Source: Streptococcus gordonii (GTDB lineage: Bacteria > Bacillota > Bacilli > Lactobacillales > Streptococcaceae). From it: a stretch of DNA of 64,000 bases. The stretch spans positions 1 to 64,000 of the forward strand of contig NZ_LQWV01000034.1 of NCBI RefSeq assembly GCF_001553855.1. The letters are read 5' to 3'. The notes beneath the pieces are model-generated. The model ran no database searches and was not told where the DNA came from. It saw only the letters and a program-made list of their open reading frames with translations. Made by a program: the position numbers and the translations under genes. Shown piece by piece: positions 7,370-15,109 of this stretch (within the stretch, counting starts at the first letter, position 1; each line of letters starts with the position of its first letter).

Positions 7370-7660
7370 ATGAAAGCGAGCATTGCTTTGCAAATTCTGC
7401 CTTTGTCAACTGATAAAGGACGGTTGGCAGTCATAGAGGAAGTAATTGAGTATCTGCAGAAACAGCCCGTGAGGCAGTTGGTAACTCCTTTTGAAACGGT
7501 TTTAGAAGGAGAATGGGAAGATTTGTTTCCTATATTGGGAAAGGCAATAGAATTGGCTGGCAGTCAAGCAGATAACGTATTTGCAAATGTTAAGATAAAT
7601 TATGGAGAGATTTTGTCTATTGATGAGAAACTTGAAAAATATTCTGCGCCAGCAGATTAG
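7370..7660 (+). CDS. thiamine-binding-fold protein (MTH1187/YkoF family)
   Basis: This 96-aa protein has the ferredoxin-like MTH1187/YkoF (DUF77) pattern: a beta start with SIALQILPL, a helix containing VIEEVIEYL, and VTPFETVLEGEW. YkoF-type proteins bind thiamine or a pyrimidine (HMP) moiety and accompany ECF or ABC thiamine-precursor transporters. The ATG at 7370 has a strong GGGAGGTGA site, so I prefer it to the ATG at 7352. It is the first gene after the TPP riboswitch and overlaps the permease gene. Confidence 0.85.
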   Translation: MKASIALQILPLSTDKGRLAVIEEVIEYLQKQPVRQLVTPFETVLEGEWEDLFPILGKAIELAGSQADNVFANVKINYGEILSIDEKLEKYSAPAD

Positions 7661-8375
7661 TATTTTGGGGATGGTAGGTTTACTTGCCGTTTGGCAGGTC
7701 ATGGGCTGGCTCAAGCTCTTGCCTAAGTTTATTCTGCCAACACCTCTGGAAATATGTCAGGCTTTTGTTAGGGATGCAGAATTGTTGGCTATACATAGTT
7801 GGGCGACCTTAAAAGTAGCCTTGTTGGGTCTGCTGCTGGGAGTTATTATAGCCTGCTTGCTGGCAGTGCTCATGGATAGTCTGAGCTGGCTCAATGATTT
7901 GATTTATCCAATGATGGTTGTGGTGCAGACGATTCCGACCATTGCGTTAGCGCCAATTCTGGTTCTCTGGCTGGGTTATGGGATTTTGCCCAAGATTGTG
8001 CTTATTATTTTGACGACGACTTTTCCGATTATTGTCAGTATTCTGGATGGGTTTCGGCATTGCGATAGAGATACCTTGACTCTCTTTGAACTCATGCAGG
8101 CCAATCGATGGCAGATTCTCTGGCATTTTAAGATTCCAGCTAGTTTACCTTATTTCTATGCGGGTCTGAGGGTCAGTGTTTCCTATGCTTTTATCACGAC
8201 CGTGGTTTCCGAATGGCTGGGCGGTTTTGAAGGACTGGGTGTCTATATGATCCAGTCTAAGAAGCTTTTCCAGTATGACACCATGTTTGCCATTATCGTT
8301 TTAGTATCAGTTATCAGTCTTCTGGGTATGAAACTGGTAGCTATTAGTGAAAAATTTGTCATCAAGTGGAAATAG
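7623..8375 (+). CDS. thiX: ABC transporter permease for a thiamine precursor (ThiX-like)
   Basis: This 250-aa inner-membrane permease has about six membrane helices. The BPD_transp_1 EAA-type loop is near residue 160 (ELMQANRWQILWHFKIPASLPYFYAG). It resembles the SsuC/TauC/ThiX group. Together with the following binding protein and ATPase it should import a pyrimidine precursor such as formylaminopyrimidine or HMP. The start is uncertain: ATG 7623 lies inside the end of the previous gene, and ATG 7602 is also in frame. Substrate is inferred from the TPP riboswitch and the NMT1-like binding protein. Confidence 0.85.
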   Translation: MRNLKNILRQQISILGMVGLLAVWQVMGWLKLLPKFILPTPLEICQAFVRDAELLAIHSWATLKVALLGLLLGVIIACLLAVLMDSLSWLNDLIYPMMVVVQTIPTIALAPILVLWLGYGILPKIVLIILTTTFPIIVSILDGFRHCDRDTLTLFELMQANRWQILWHFKIPASLPYFYAGLRVSVSYAFITTVVSEWLGGFEGLGVYMIQSKKLFQYDTMFAIIVLVSVISLLGMKLVAISEKFVIKWK

Positions 8376-8416
8376 GAGCTTAGCTCTGCTATTTTCCAAA
8401 AAAAGAAAAGAGGATT

Positions 8417-9418
8417 ATGATGAAAAAAAGTTGTAAATTGTTCCTTGCAGGTTTGGCTGCAGTATCACTCTTTGGTCTAGCGGCCTGCGGTCAGTCGAAA
8501 GCTACGTCTGAGAGCAAGGACAAAAAGATTGATTTTATTCTGGATTGGTCACCCAATACCAATCATACAGGACTTTATGTAGCTAAGGAGAAGGGCTACT
8601 TTAAGGAAGCAGGTGTGGATGTTGATATTAAGTTGCCACCAGAAGATAGCACTTCTGACCTGATTATTAATGGCAAGGCTCCTTTTGGAATTTATTTCCA
8701 AGATTCTATGGCTAAAAAACTGGATAAGGGCGCAGAAATCACAGCTGTTGCGGCTATTGTAGAACACAATACTTCAGGTATCATTTCTAAGAAATCTGCA
8801 GGGATTAATGGTCCCAAGGATCTGGCTGGGAAGAAATATGGCACCTGGAATGACCCTGTGGAGTTGGGCATGCTGAAGACATTGGTAGAAAGCCAAGGTA
8901 GCAAGTTTGATGATGTAGAGAAGGTTCCGAATAATGATTCTAACTCTATCACACCAATTGAAAATGGTTTGTTTGATGCGGCATGGATTTATCATGGCTG
9001 GGATGGTATCATGGCACAGACTCAGGGCATGGACACTAATTTCTTTTATATGAAGGACTATGTCAAGGAGTTTGACTATTATTCTCCTGTCATCATTGCT
9101 AATAATGACTATCTGAAGAAGAATACGGACGAGGCAAAAAAAGTCTTGCAAGCTATTAAAAAAGGCTACCAATATGCTATGGAGCACCCTGAAGAAGCAG
9201 CAGACATTTTAATCAAAAATGCACCAGAATTGAAAAACAAACGTGACTTTGTTTTGGCTTCTCAAAAATATTTGTCTGAGCAATATGCGTCAGATAAGAG
9301 CAAGTGGGGTCAGTTTGAGGCTAGCCGTTGGAATGCCTTTTACAAATGGGCCAAGGATAACGGTCTTGTAAAAAATGACTTGAGTGACAAGGGATTTAGC
9401 AACGATTATATAAAATAA
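8417..9418 (+). CDS. thiY: NMT1/THI5-like substrate-binding lipoprotein (ThiY-like)
   Basis: This 333-aa lipoprotein has a type II signal peptide with lipobox LAAC at about residue 25. It is followed by the THI5/NMT1 start 'IDFILDWSPNTNHTGLYVAKEKGYF', of which the DW.PNTNHTG stretch is the family hallmark. ThiY proteins bind formylaminopyrimidine, a thiamine salvage intermediate, or HMP. It sits between the permease and ATPase genes with an AAAGAGG site. Two adjacent ATG codons exist at the start; either could be used. Confidence 0.9.
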   Translation: MMKKSCKLFLAGLAAVSLFGLAACGQSKATSESKDKKIDFILDWSPNTNHTGLYVAKEKGYFKEAGVDVDIKLPPEDSTSDLIINGKAPFGIYFQDSMAKKLDKGAEITAVAAIVEHNTSGIISKKSAGINGPKDLAGKKYGTWNDPVELGMLKTLVESQGSKFDDVEKVPNNDSNSITPIENGLFDAAWIYHGWDGIMAQTQGMDTNFFYMKDYVKEFDYYSPVIIANNDYLKKNTDEAKKVLQAIKKGYQYAMEHPEEAADILIKNAPELKNKRDFVLASQKYLSEQYASDKSKWGQFEASRWNAFYKWAKDNGLVKNDLSDKGFSNDYIK

Positions 9419-10140
9419 TGACAGAAATTAAACTTGAAAATGTAAGCTATGCTTATGATGAACAGCAAATTTTAAAAGATATCAACCTAGAGGTGGAAGC
9501 TGGCCAAGTAGTGGCAATCTTGGGTCCTAGTGGCGTTGGGAAATCGACTCTTTTTAACCTCATTGCTGGGATTTTGGAGGTCCAGTCGGGCAGGATTGTC
9601 CTAGATGGGCAAGAAAATCCCAAGGGCCGGGTGAGTTATATGCTACAGAAGGACTTGTTGCTGGAGCATAAGACGGTGCTGGGTAATGTCATCTTGCCCC
9701 TCTTAATCCGAAAAGTATCCAAAAAGGAAGCGACGGAGCAGGCAACTCAGATTTTGAAGGAGTTCGGGCTCTTTGATGTGGCAGACAAGTATCCACATGA
9801 GCTGAGTGGGGGGATGCGACAGCGCGTGGCTCTGCTGCGGACCTATATGTTCGGCCACAAGCTATTTCTTCTGGACGAGGCCTTTAGTGCTTTGGATGAG
9901 CTGACCAAGATGGAGTTGCACGCTTGGTATCTGAACATTCATCGTAGGCTGGGTCTGACGACTCTTCTCATCACCCATAGCATCGAGGAAGCTCTGGCTT
10001 TGAGCGATAGGATTTATATTCTGAAAAATCGTCCAGGGCAAATCGTCGCCAATCTCCAGATGACTTGGTCAGACAGCGAGGATAAGGAACTGCAGAAGCT
10101 CCGTTACAAACGGGATATTTTAAAGCTCTTGGGAATGTGA
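9418..10140 (+). CDS. thiZ: ABC transporter ATP-binding protein (ThiZ-like)
   Basis: This 240-aa ATPase of the nitrate/sulfonate/taurine group powers the ThiXY transporter. It has Walker A GPSGVGKST (36-44), signature LSGGMRQR, Walker B LFLLDEAF and an H-loop in LLITHS. The start codon overlaps the thiY stop by one base (TAATG), indicating translational coupling. Confidence 0.92.
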   Translation: MTEIKLENVSYAYDEQQILKDINLEVEAGQVVAILGPSGVGKSTLFNLIAGILEVQSGRIVLDGQENPKGRVSYMLQKDLLLEHKTVLGNVILPLLIRKVSKKEATEQATQILKEFGLFDVADKYPHELSGGMRQRVALLRTYMFGHKLFLLDEAFSALDELTKMELHAWYLNIHRRLGLTTLLITHSIEEALALSDRIYILKNRPGQIVANLQMTWSDSEDKELQKLRYKRDILKLLGM

Positions 10141-10181
10141 AGTAAGCGACGGGATTCCTCATGAACAGTTTTCAAGTAACA

Positions 10182-10210
10182 AAAATCAAGCTTTTTGGCT
10201 TGATTTTTTG
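10182..10210 (+). terminator. terminator of the thi operon
   Basis: The stem AAATCAAGC/GCTTGATTT with a short T-rich loop is followed by TTTTTTG. Confidence 0.85.
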
Positions 10211-10220
10211 TCTGAGACCC

Positions 10221-10249
10221 TTTACTTTTGACTTTATTCATGGTACAAT
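10221..10249 (+). promoter_or_regulatory. promoter of rpsD
   Basis: TTTACT (10221-10226), 17 bases and an extended -10 TGG-TACAAT (10244-10249). The TTGACT at 10228 is too close to the -10 to serve as the -35. Confidence 0.6.
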
Positions 10250-10267
10250 AGCCTTTGTGTGAAATAG

Positions 10268-10365
10268 CAGCAGGAAAGCATGGAGCTCGTCAACAGAACA
10301 TCAGCTATAAAAGTAGCCTTAGCTGTTTGGGCGAAAATGTTCTGCACGAATCAGAGCTTTCTAAG
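10268..10365 (+). promoter_or_regulatory. structured 5' leader of rpsD, candidate S4 autoregulatory site
   Basis: The leader is about 150 bases long and folds by eye into nested helices. CAGAACAT pairs with ATGTTCTG, inside it CAGCTA pairs with TAGCTG, and outside it gctcgt pairs with acga...agagc. S4 is known to repress its own synthesis through leader RNA in Firmicutes. Whether this fold is the S4 site is inference; the complementarity is directly visible. Confidence 0.5.
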
Positions 10366-10405
10366 TGACTATTTCCTCAAAAATATTTTATAGGAGGACA
10401 TTTAT

Positions 10406-11017
10406 ATGTCACGTTATACAGGACCATCTTGGAAACAAGCTCGTCGTTTGGGTCTTTCTCTTACTGGTACAGGTAAAGAATTGGCTCGCCGTAACTATGT
10501 ACCTGGTCAACATGGACCAAACAACCGTAGCAAATTGTCAGAATACGGTTTGCAATTGGCTGAAAAACAAAAACTTCGTTTCACTTACGGTGTAGGTGAA
10601 AAACAATTCCGTAACTTGTTCGTTCAAGCTACTAAGATCAAAGAAGGTATCCTTGGTTTCAACTTCATGCTTCTTTTGGAACGTCGTTTGGATAACGTTG
10701 TTTACCGTCTTGGTCTTGCGACTACTCGTCGTCAAGCTCGTCAATTCGTAAACCACGGTCACATCCTTGTTGACGGAAAACGTGTTGATATCCCATCATA
10801 CCGCGTAACTCCAGGTCAAGTGATCTCAGTTCGTGAAAAATCATTGAAAGTGCCTGCAATCCTTGAAGCTGTTGAAGCAACTCTTGGACGTCCAGCATTC
10901 GTATCTTTCGATGCTGAAAAATTAGAAGGTTCATTGACTCGCCTTCCAGAACGCGACGAAATTAACCCAGAAATCAACGAAGCACTTGTCGTTGAATTCT
11001 ACAACAAAATGCTTTAA
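10406..11017 (+). CDS. rpsD: 30S ribosomal protein S4
   Basis: S4 nucleates assembly of the 30S body by binding 16S rRNA. The 203-aa length and the start [16 protein letters not shown] are typical. The S4 RNA-binding domain runs over about residues 92-155 ([28 protein letters not shown] region). The N-terminal zinc Cys cluster of some S4 proteins is absent, as usual in streptococci. It is transcribed alone with a GGAGG site and optimal codons. Confidence 0.98.
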   Translation: MSRYTGPSWKQARRLGLSLTGTGKELARRNYVPGQHGPNNRSKLSEYGLQLAEKQKLRFTYGVGEKQFRNLFVQATKIKEGILGFNFMLLLERRLDNVVYRLGLATTRRQARQFVNHGHILVDGKRVDIPSYRVTPGQVISVREKSLKVPAILEAVEATLGRPAFVSFDAEKLEGSLTRLPERDEINPEINEALVVEFYNKML

Positions 11018-11036
11018 TTTTAAGATATATCTTACG

Positions 11037-11065
11037 AAAAGCCTACTACAGTGGGCTTTTTGTTT
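11037..11065 (+). terminator. terminator of rpsD
   Basis: The stem AAAAGCC(C)/GGGCTTTT with an 8-10 base loop is followed by TTTTTG. Confidence 0.8.
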
Positions 11066-11090
11066 TGTCTTAAAACGTTGATTTTTGGGT

Positions 11091-11114
11091 TTGTTCAGTT
11101 ATTTGTTCAGTTAT
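11091..11114. repeat. perfect tandem 12-mer
   Basis: TTGTTCAGTTAT occurs twice head to tail (11091-11102 and 11103-11114), just beyond the rpsD terminator and touching the 3' end of the integrase remnant. It could be a trace of an attachment site, a strand-slippage product, or chance. Confidence 0.7.
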
Positions 11115-11276
11115 AAGCTACCTAAAGCTGTTTCATAAACCGATACGGCTTTTTTTGCGTTCTCTTTTGAGAGGTATGTATCCATAGTCATGGGGGAGGT
11201 GAAGTCACCTAGAAATGGATGTTTAAGAAGCATTTCCATTAGCTGATAAATGTGTTAGGAGTCGAGTCATGCCGGA
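11111..11276 (-). pseudogene. probable tyrosine-recombinase (integrase) 3'-end remnant
   Basis: Reading the minus strand towards 11111 gives an open segment ending ...FLGDFTSPMTMDTY, then LSKENAKKA and a stop. 'LG-x5-MTMDTY' matches the C-terminal LGH...MTxxxY tyrosine motif of phage and ICE integrases (with D in place of H). Two stops interrupt the frame further upstream (near the expected TPH..RHT box), so the gene is broken. The rest of 11115-11471 shows no gene apart from regulatory DNA for comA. The call is from motif shape only. Confidence 0.4.
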
Positions 11277-11401
11277 GTCATTTTTAAGAATCTAGTGAGA
11301 AAGCCAGCTGTCATCTGACAAAAAGCTCATGACATTTTAAAAAAGAGCAATTAAAAATGAGGAACATCTGAGAAAAAAAGTTTGGCAAGTCGCCAATAGA
11401 C

Positions 11402-11407
11402 TATCAT
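11402..11407 (+). promoter_or_regulatory. possible -10 of comAB
   Basis: TATCAT at 11402-11407 lies 65 bases before comA. Upstream are three imperfect 9-mers of the ACATnTnAG type (11311 TCATCTGAC, 11332 ACATTTTAA, 11364 ACATCTGAG). They faintly resemble ComE direct repeats, but their spacing relative to this -10 is not the standard one, so the activator site is unproven. Confidence 0.3.
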
Positions 11408-11471
11408 TCAGGTAGGTTTTTTTATTATCATAAATTCATCAAGTATAAATGCATATGGAGAAAAGGTTTTT

Positions 11472-13625
11472 ATGAAATTTAGGAAACGGCATTACAGAGC
11501 GCAAGTTGATACTAGGGATTGCGGTGTGGCAGCTCTGGCTATGGTTTTTGGTTATTATGGATCGTATTTTTCCTTGGCTACACTACGAGAAAAGGCAAAA
11601 ACAACTAATGATGGCACAACTGCTTTGGGTTTGGTGAAAGTTGCTGAGGGCTTAAATTTTGAGACAAGGGCTTTTAAAGCTGATATGGGAATCTTTGATC
11701 TGGAAGATGTATCTTATCCCTTCATCGTTCATGTACTTAAGGAAGGGAAACTCCTACATTATTATGTTGTAATGGGACAAGATAAACACACGATTCATAT
11801 TGCAGACCCAGATCCTCAAGTTAAGATGACAAAGATTTCGCGAGAGCGTTTCGAACAGGAGTGGACAGGAATTACCATTTTCCTAGCTCCTAGTCCAGCC
11901 TATAAACCTAGTCAGGAAAAGAAAAATGGACTTTTAGACTTCATTCCCTTATTGATTAAACAGAAGGGATTGATTACTAATATTGTGCTTGCAACTTTGC
12001 TGGTAACGGTGATCAATATTGTTGGATCCTACTACCTTCAGTCGATTATTGATACTTATGTGCCTGATCATATGAAAACGACGCTGGGTATGATTTCTAT
12101 CGGCTTGATTATTGTCTATATTTTGCAGCAATTCTTGTCTTATGCCCAAGAATATTTGCTTTTGGTTTTAGGGCAACGCCTATCAATTGATGTGATCTTA
12201 TCCTATATCAAGCACGTTTTTCAGCTACCTATGTCATTTTTCGCGACAAGGCGGACAGGGGAAATTGTCTCTCGTTTTACGGATGCCAATCGGATTATTG
12301 ATGCCTTGGCCAGTACAATCTTGTCTATTTTCTTGGATGTGTCAATTGTGTCGATCATTGCGATTGTTCTTTTTTCACAAAATAGCAGTCTTTTCTTTTT
12401 GACCTTGCTAGGAATCCCCGTTTACGCGCTCATTATTTTTCTTTTTATGAAGCCTTTTGAAAAGATGAATCATGAGACGATGGAAGCAAATAGTCTGTTG
12501 TCGTCTTCCATTATTGAAGATATCAATGGAATTGAGACCATTAAGTCTTTGACCAGCGAAAAACAACGTTATCAGAAGATTGACAAGGAATTTGTGACTT
12601 ATCTGAAAAAGTCTTTTGCATATGGACGTTCTGAGAGTTTACAAAAAGTCTTGAAAGCAGCAGCTCGTTTGATTTTAAACGTCTTGATTTTATGGCTAGG
12701 AGCCACACTTGTCATGGATCAAAAAATCAGTCTGGGACAGCTCATCACTTATAATACACTTCTAGTCTACTTTACTAATCCTTTGGAAAATATCATCAAT
12801 CTGCAAACGAAGTTACAGTCTGCACGAGTGGCCAATGAGCGTCTCAATGAGGTCTATTTAGTCCAGTCTGAATTTGAAGAAGAGAAGCTTATCAAGGACT
12901 TGAGCCACTTTCAGGCTGACATCGATTTTCGTGGAGTCAGTTATAAGTATGGCTATGGGGCCAATGTATTATCGGAAATTGACTTGCATATTCCTGCTGG
13001 AAGTAAGACCAGCTTTGTTGGTGTATCCGGCTCAGGAAAAACGACCTTGGCCAAGATGATGGTGCATTTTTATGGTCCGAATCAAGGGGATATTTGTCTG
13101 GGAGGTGTCAATCTCAATCAGCTGGATAAGCAGGCACTGCGCCAATATATCAACTATCTTCCCCAGCAACCGTATGTTTTTAATGGGACTATTTTGGAAA
13201 ATTTACTCTTAGGCGCGCGTGAAGGCACGACTCAAGAAGATATTCTGCGGGCGGTAGAATTGGCAGAAATTAGGTCGGATATTGAGCGGATGCCTCTCAA
13301 TTATCAGACAGAGCTATCAGCAGATGGAGCAGGGATTTCAGGTGGTCAACGCCAGCGTATTGCTCTAGCGAGGGCTCTCTTGACAGATGCGCCAGTGCTT
13401 ATCTTAGATGAAGCAACAAGCAGTCTGGATATTTTGACGGAGAAGCGGATCATTGATAATTTGATGGCGCTTGATAAGACGATTATTTTTATTGCTCATC
13501 GTTTGACTATTGCGGAACGTTCGGAGCAGGTGGTCGTTTTGGATCAAGGTAGGATTGTTGAGAGTGGAAGTCATAAGGAGCTGATAGAAAAAGAAGGCTT
13601 TTACCACCATTTGATCAATAGTTAG
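11472..13625 (+). CDS. comA: competence-peptide exporter/processing protease ComA
   Basis: ComA removes the double-Gly leader from the competence-stimulating peptide precursor and exports it. The 717-aa protein has an N-terminal C39 peptidase domain (about 1-140; catalytic Cys17 in TRDCGVAAL, His in LLHYYVV), six membrane helices at about 160-430, and a C-terminal ATPase with Walker A GVSGSGKTT, signature ISGGQRQR and Walker B VLILDEATSSLD. comB follows 9 bases later. A bacteriocin exporter of the same family is possible, but the comB partner and synteny with oral streptococci favour ComA. Confidence 0.92.
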   Translation: MKFRKRHYRAQVDTRDCGVAALAMVFGYYGSYFSLATLREKAKTTNDGTTALGLVKVAEGLNFETRAFKADMGIFDLEDVSYPFIVHVLKEGKLLHYYVVMGQDKHTIHIADPDPQVKMTKISRERFEQEWTGITIFLAPSPAYKPSQEKKNGLLDFIPLLIKQKGLITNIVLATLLVTVINIVGSYYLQSIIDTYVPDHMKTTLGMISIGLIIVYILQQFLSYAQEYLLLVLGQRLSIDVILSYIKHVFQLPMSFFATRRTGEIVSRFTDANRIIDALASTILSIFLDVSIVSIIAIVLFSQNSSLFFLTLLGIPVYALIIFLFMKPFEKMNHETMEANSLLSSSIIEDINGIETIKSLTSEKQRYQKIDKEFVTYLKKSFAYGRSESLQKVLKAAARLILNVLILWLGATLVMDQKISLGQLITYNTLLVYFTNPLENIINLQTKLQSARVANERLNEVYLVQSEFEEEKLIKDLSHFQADIDFRGVSYKYGYGANVLSEIDLHIPAGSKTSFVGVSGSGKTTLAKMMVHFYGPNQGDICLGGVNLNQLDKQALRQYINYLPQQPYVFNGTILENLLLGAREGTTQEDILRAVELAEIRSDIERMPLNYQTELSADGAGISGGQRQRIALARALLTDAPVLILDEATSSLDILTEKRIIDNLMALDKTIIFIAHRLTIAERSEQVVVLDQGRIVESGSHKELIEKEGFYHHLINS

Positions 13626-13634
13626 GGAGAAAAT

Positions 13635-14993
13635 ATGAATGAACAGTTTTTAGAAAGTGCAGAGTTTTATCAGAAACGTTATCATAATTTTGCTAGTTGT
13701 TTAATTGTGCCAAGTCTTATTTTACTAGTATTTCTAGTTGGTTTTTCCATGCTGGCTAAAAAGGAAATTACGATTTCTAGCCGTGCTTCTGTAGAAGCTA
13801 GCCGAGTACTGGCTCAGATTCAGTCAACTAGTAACCAGCCTATCATTGCGAATCATTTGTCAGAAAACAAGGAGGTCAAAAAAGGGGACCTGCTAATCCA
13901 GTATGCAGTAGAAGGAGAGGGGGCTCAGGAACAGAAGTTTTCCAGCCAGCTTGACTTACTCAAAGATCAAAAGGGCAAACTAGAAACTTTGCGTTCCAGT
14001 TTAGAAAGCGGGCGTAATCAATTCACTGAGCCAGATAGTTATGGCTATGAACAAAGCTTTAAAGACTACCAGAATCAAGTAGCGAGTATGACTAGTTCTG
14101 TGAATCAGCAAAATGCTACGATTGCTTCACAAAATGCAGCGGCCAGTCAGTCTCAGGCGGAACTGGGCGGTGTTATCAGTGATGTGGATAGCAAACTAAA
14201 TGACTATCGAAACTTGAAAAATGCCATTCAAAGTGGGGTGGGTATAGATGCATCGCAACCTCTTTACTCCTTGTATCAGTCCTATCGTGATCAGTTGAGT
14301 TCGGCAGAGGATAAGGCAACAGCTCAAAGTCAGATTGTAGCTCAATTAGATGGGCAAATCTCTCAATTAGAAGCAACAGCTGCGACTTATCGTGTCCAAT
14401 ATGCTGGTGCAGGCGCCCAACAAGCCTATGCTAGCAATTTATCCAGTCAGTTGGCTTCACTGAAAGCCCAGTATCTGGTCAAGGTAGGACAAGAATTGAC
14501 CACTCTGACTCAGCAAATCTTGGAAGCCGAGAGCAATCTTAAACTTCAAGAAACAGTCTCTAAGCGAGGTCAGATTTTGGCTGAAATGGATGGCTTGCTT
14601 CACTTAAATCCAGAAGTGCAAGGATCTACTCTGGTGGCAGAAGGAACAGCTTTGGCTCAGATTTATCCTAAAATCACCAGTGAACGAAAAATCAAAATTG
14701 TCACATATGTCTCTTCCAAGGATGTATCTACTATTAAAAATGGAGACAAGGTGCGCTTTATCACTGCTGATGACGCTAACAAACAAATGATTTTGACATC
14801 CCAAATTTCCAGTATTGACGCCAATGCTACCCAAACCAAACAGGGGAATTTCTTTAAAGTAGAATGCGAAATGGCTGTTAGTAAAGATCAAGCTAAGAAG
14901 CTCCGCTATGGCTTGGAAGGTAAATTCGTCATGGTAACTGGGCAAAAGACTTATTTCAGCTATTATATGGAGAAGTTTTTTAATCTTGGTTGA
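13635..14993 (+). CDS. comB: competence-peptide export accessory protein ComB
   Basis: ComB is the membrane-fusion-type partner of ComA. The 452-aa protein has a short cytoplasmic N-terminus, one membrane helix at about 20-42, a long coiled-coil hairpin at about 90-310 rich in Q/A/S, and a beta-barrel/lipoyl-like C-terminal part. It starts after an AGGGAG site just downstream of comA and shares its transcript. It ends at a compact terminator (15023). Confidence 0.92.
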   Translation: MNEQFLESAEFYQKRYHNFASCLIVPSLILLVFLVGFSMLAKKEITISSRASVEASRVLAQIQSTSNQPIIANHLSENKEVKKGDLLIQYAVEGEGAQEQKFSSQLDLLKDQKGKLETLRSSLESGRNQFTEPDSYGYEQSFKDYQNQVASMTSSVNQQNATIASQNAAASQSQAELGGVISDVDSKLNDYRNLKNAIQSGVGIDASQPLYSLYQSYRDQLSSAEDKATAQSQIVAQLDGQISQLEATAATYRVQYAGAGAQQAYASNLSSQLASLKAQYLVKVGQELTTLTQQILEAESNLKLQETVSKRGQILAEMDGLLHLNPEVQGSTLVAEGTALAQIYPKITSERKIKIVTYVSSKDVSTIKNGDKVRFITADDANKQMILTSQISSIDANATQTKQGNFFKVECEMAVSKDQAKKLRYGLEGKFVMVTGQKTYFSYYMEKFFNLG

Positions 14994-15022
14994 AGAACGC
15001 AGTTTAGTTTATGATAAAAGAT

Positions 15023-15041
15023 GGGCGAAAGCCCTTTTTTG
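15023..15041 (+). terminator. terminator of comAB
   Basis: A GGGC-GAAA-GCCC tetraloop hairpin is followed by TTTTTT. Confidence 0.85.
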
Positions 15042-15069
15042 TGCTTAGCTGGATGTTTTACAGAAATAT

Positions 15070-15098
15070 AAAAAGCCCTCCGAAATAAGGGAGGTGCT
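15070..15098 (-). terminator. terminator of the CHAP protein gene
   Basis: On the minus strand a CCTCC(C)/GGAGG(G) stem with a 7-base loop is followed by CTTTTT. It faces the comB terminator (convergent genes). Confidence 0.7.
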
Positions 15099-15109
15099 AA
15101 ATGATAGGG

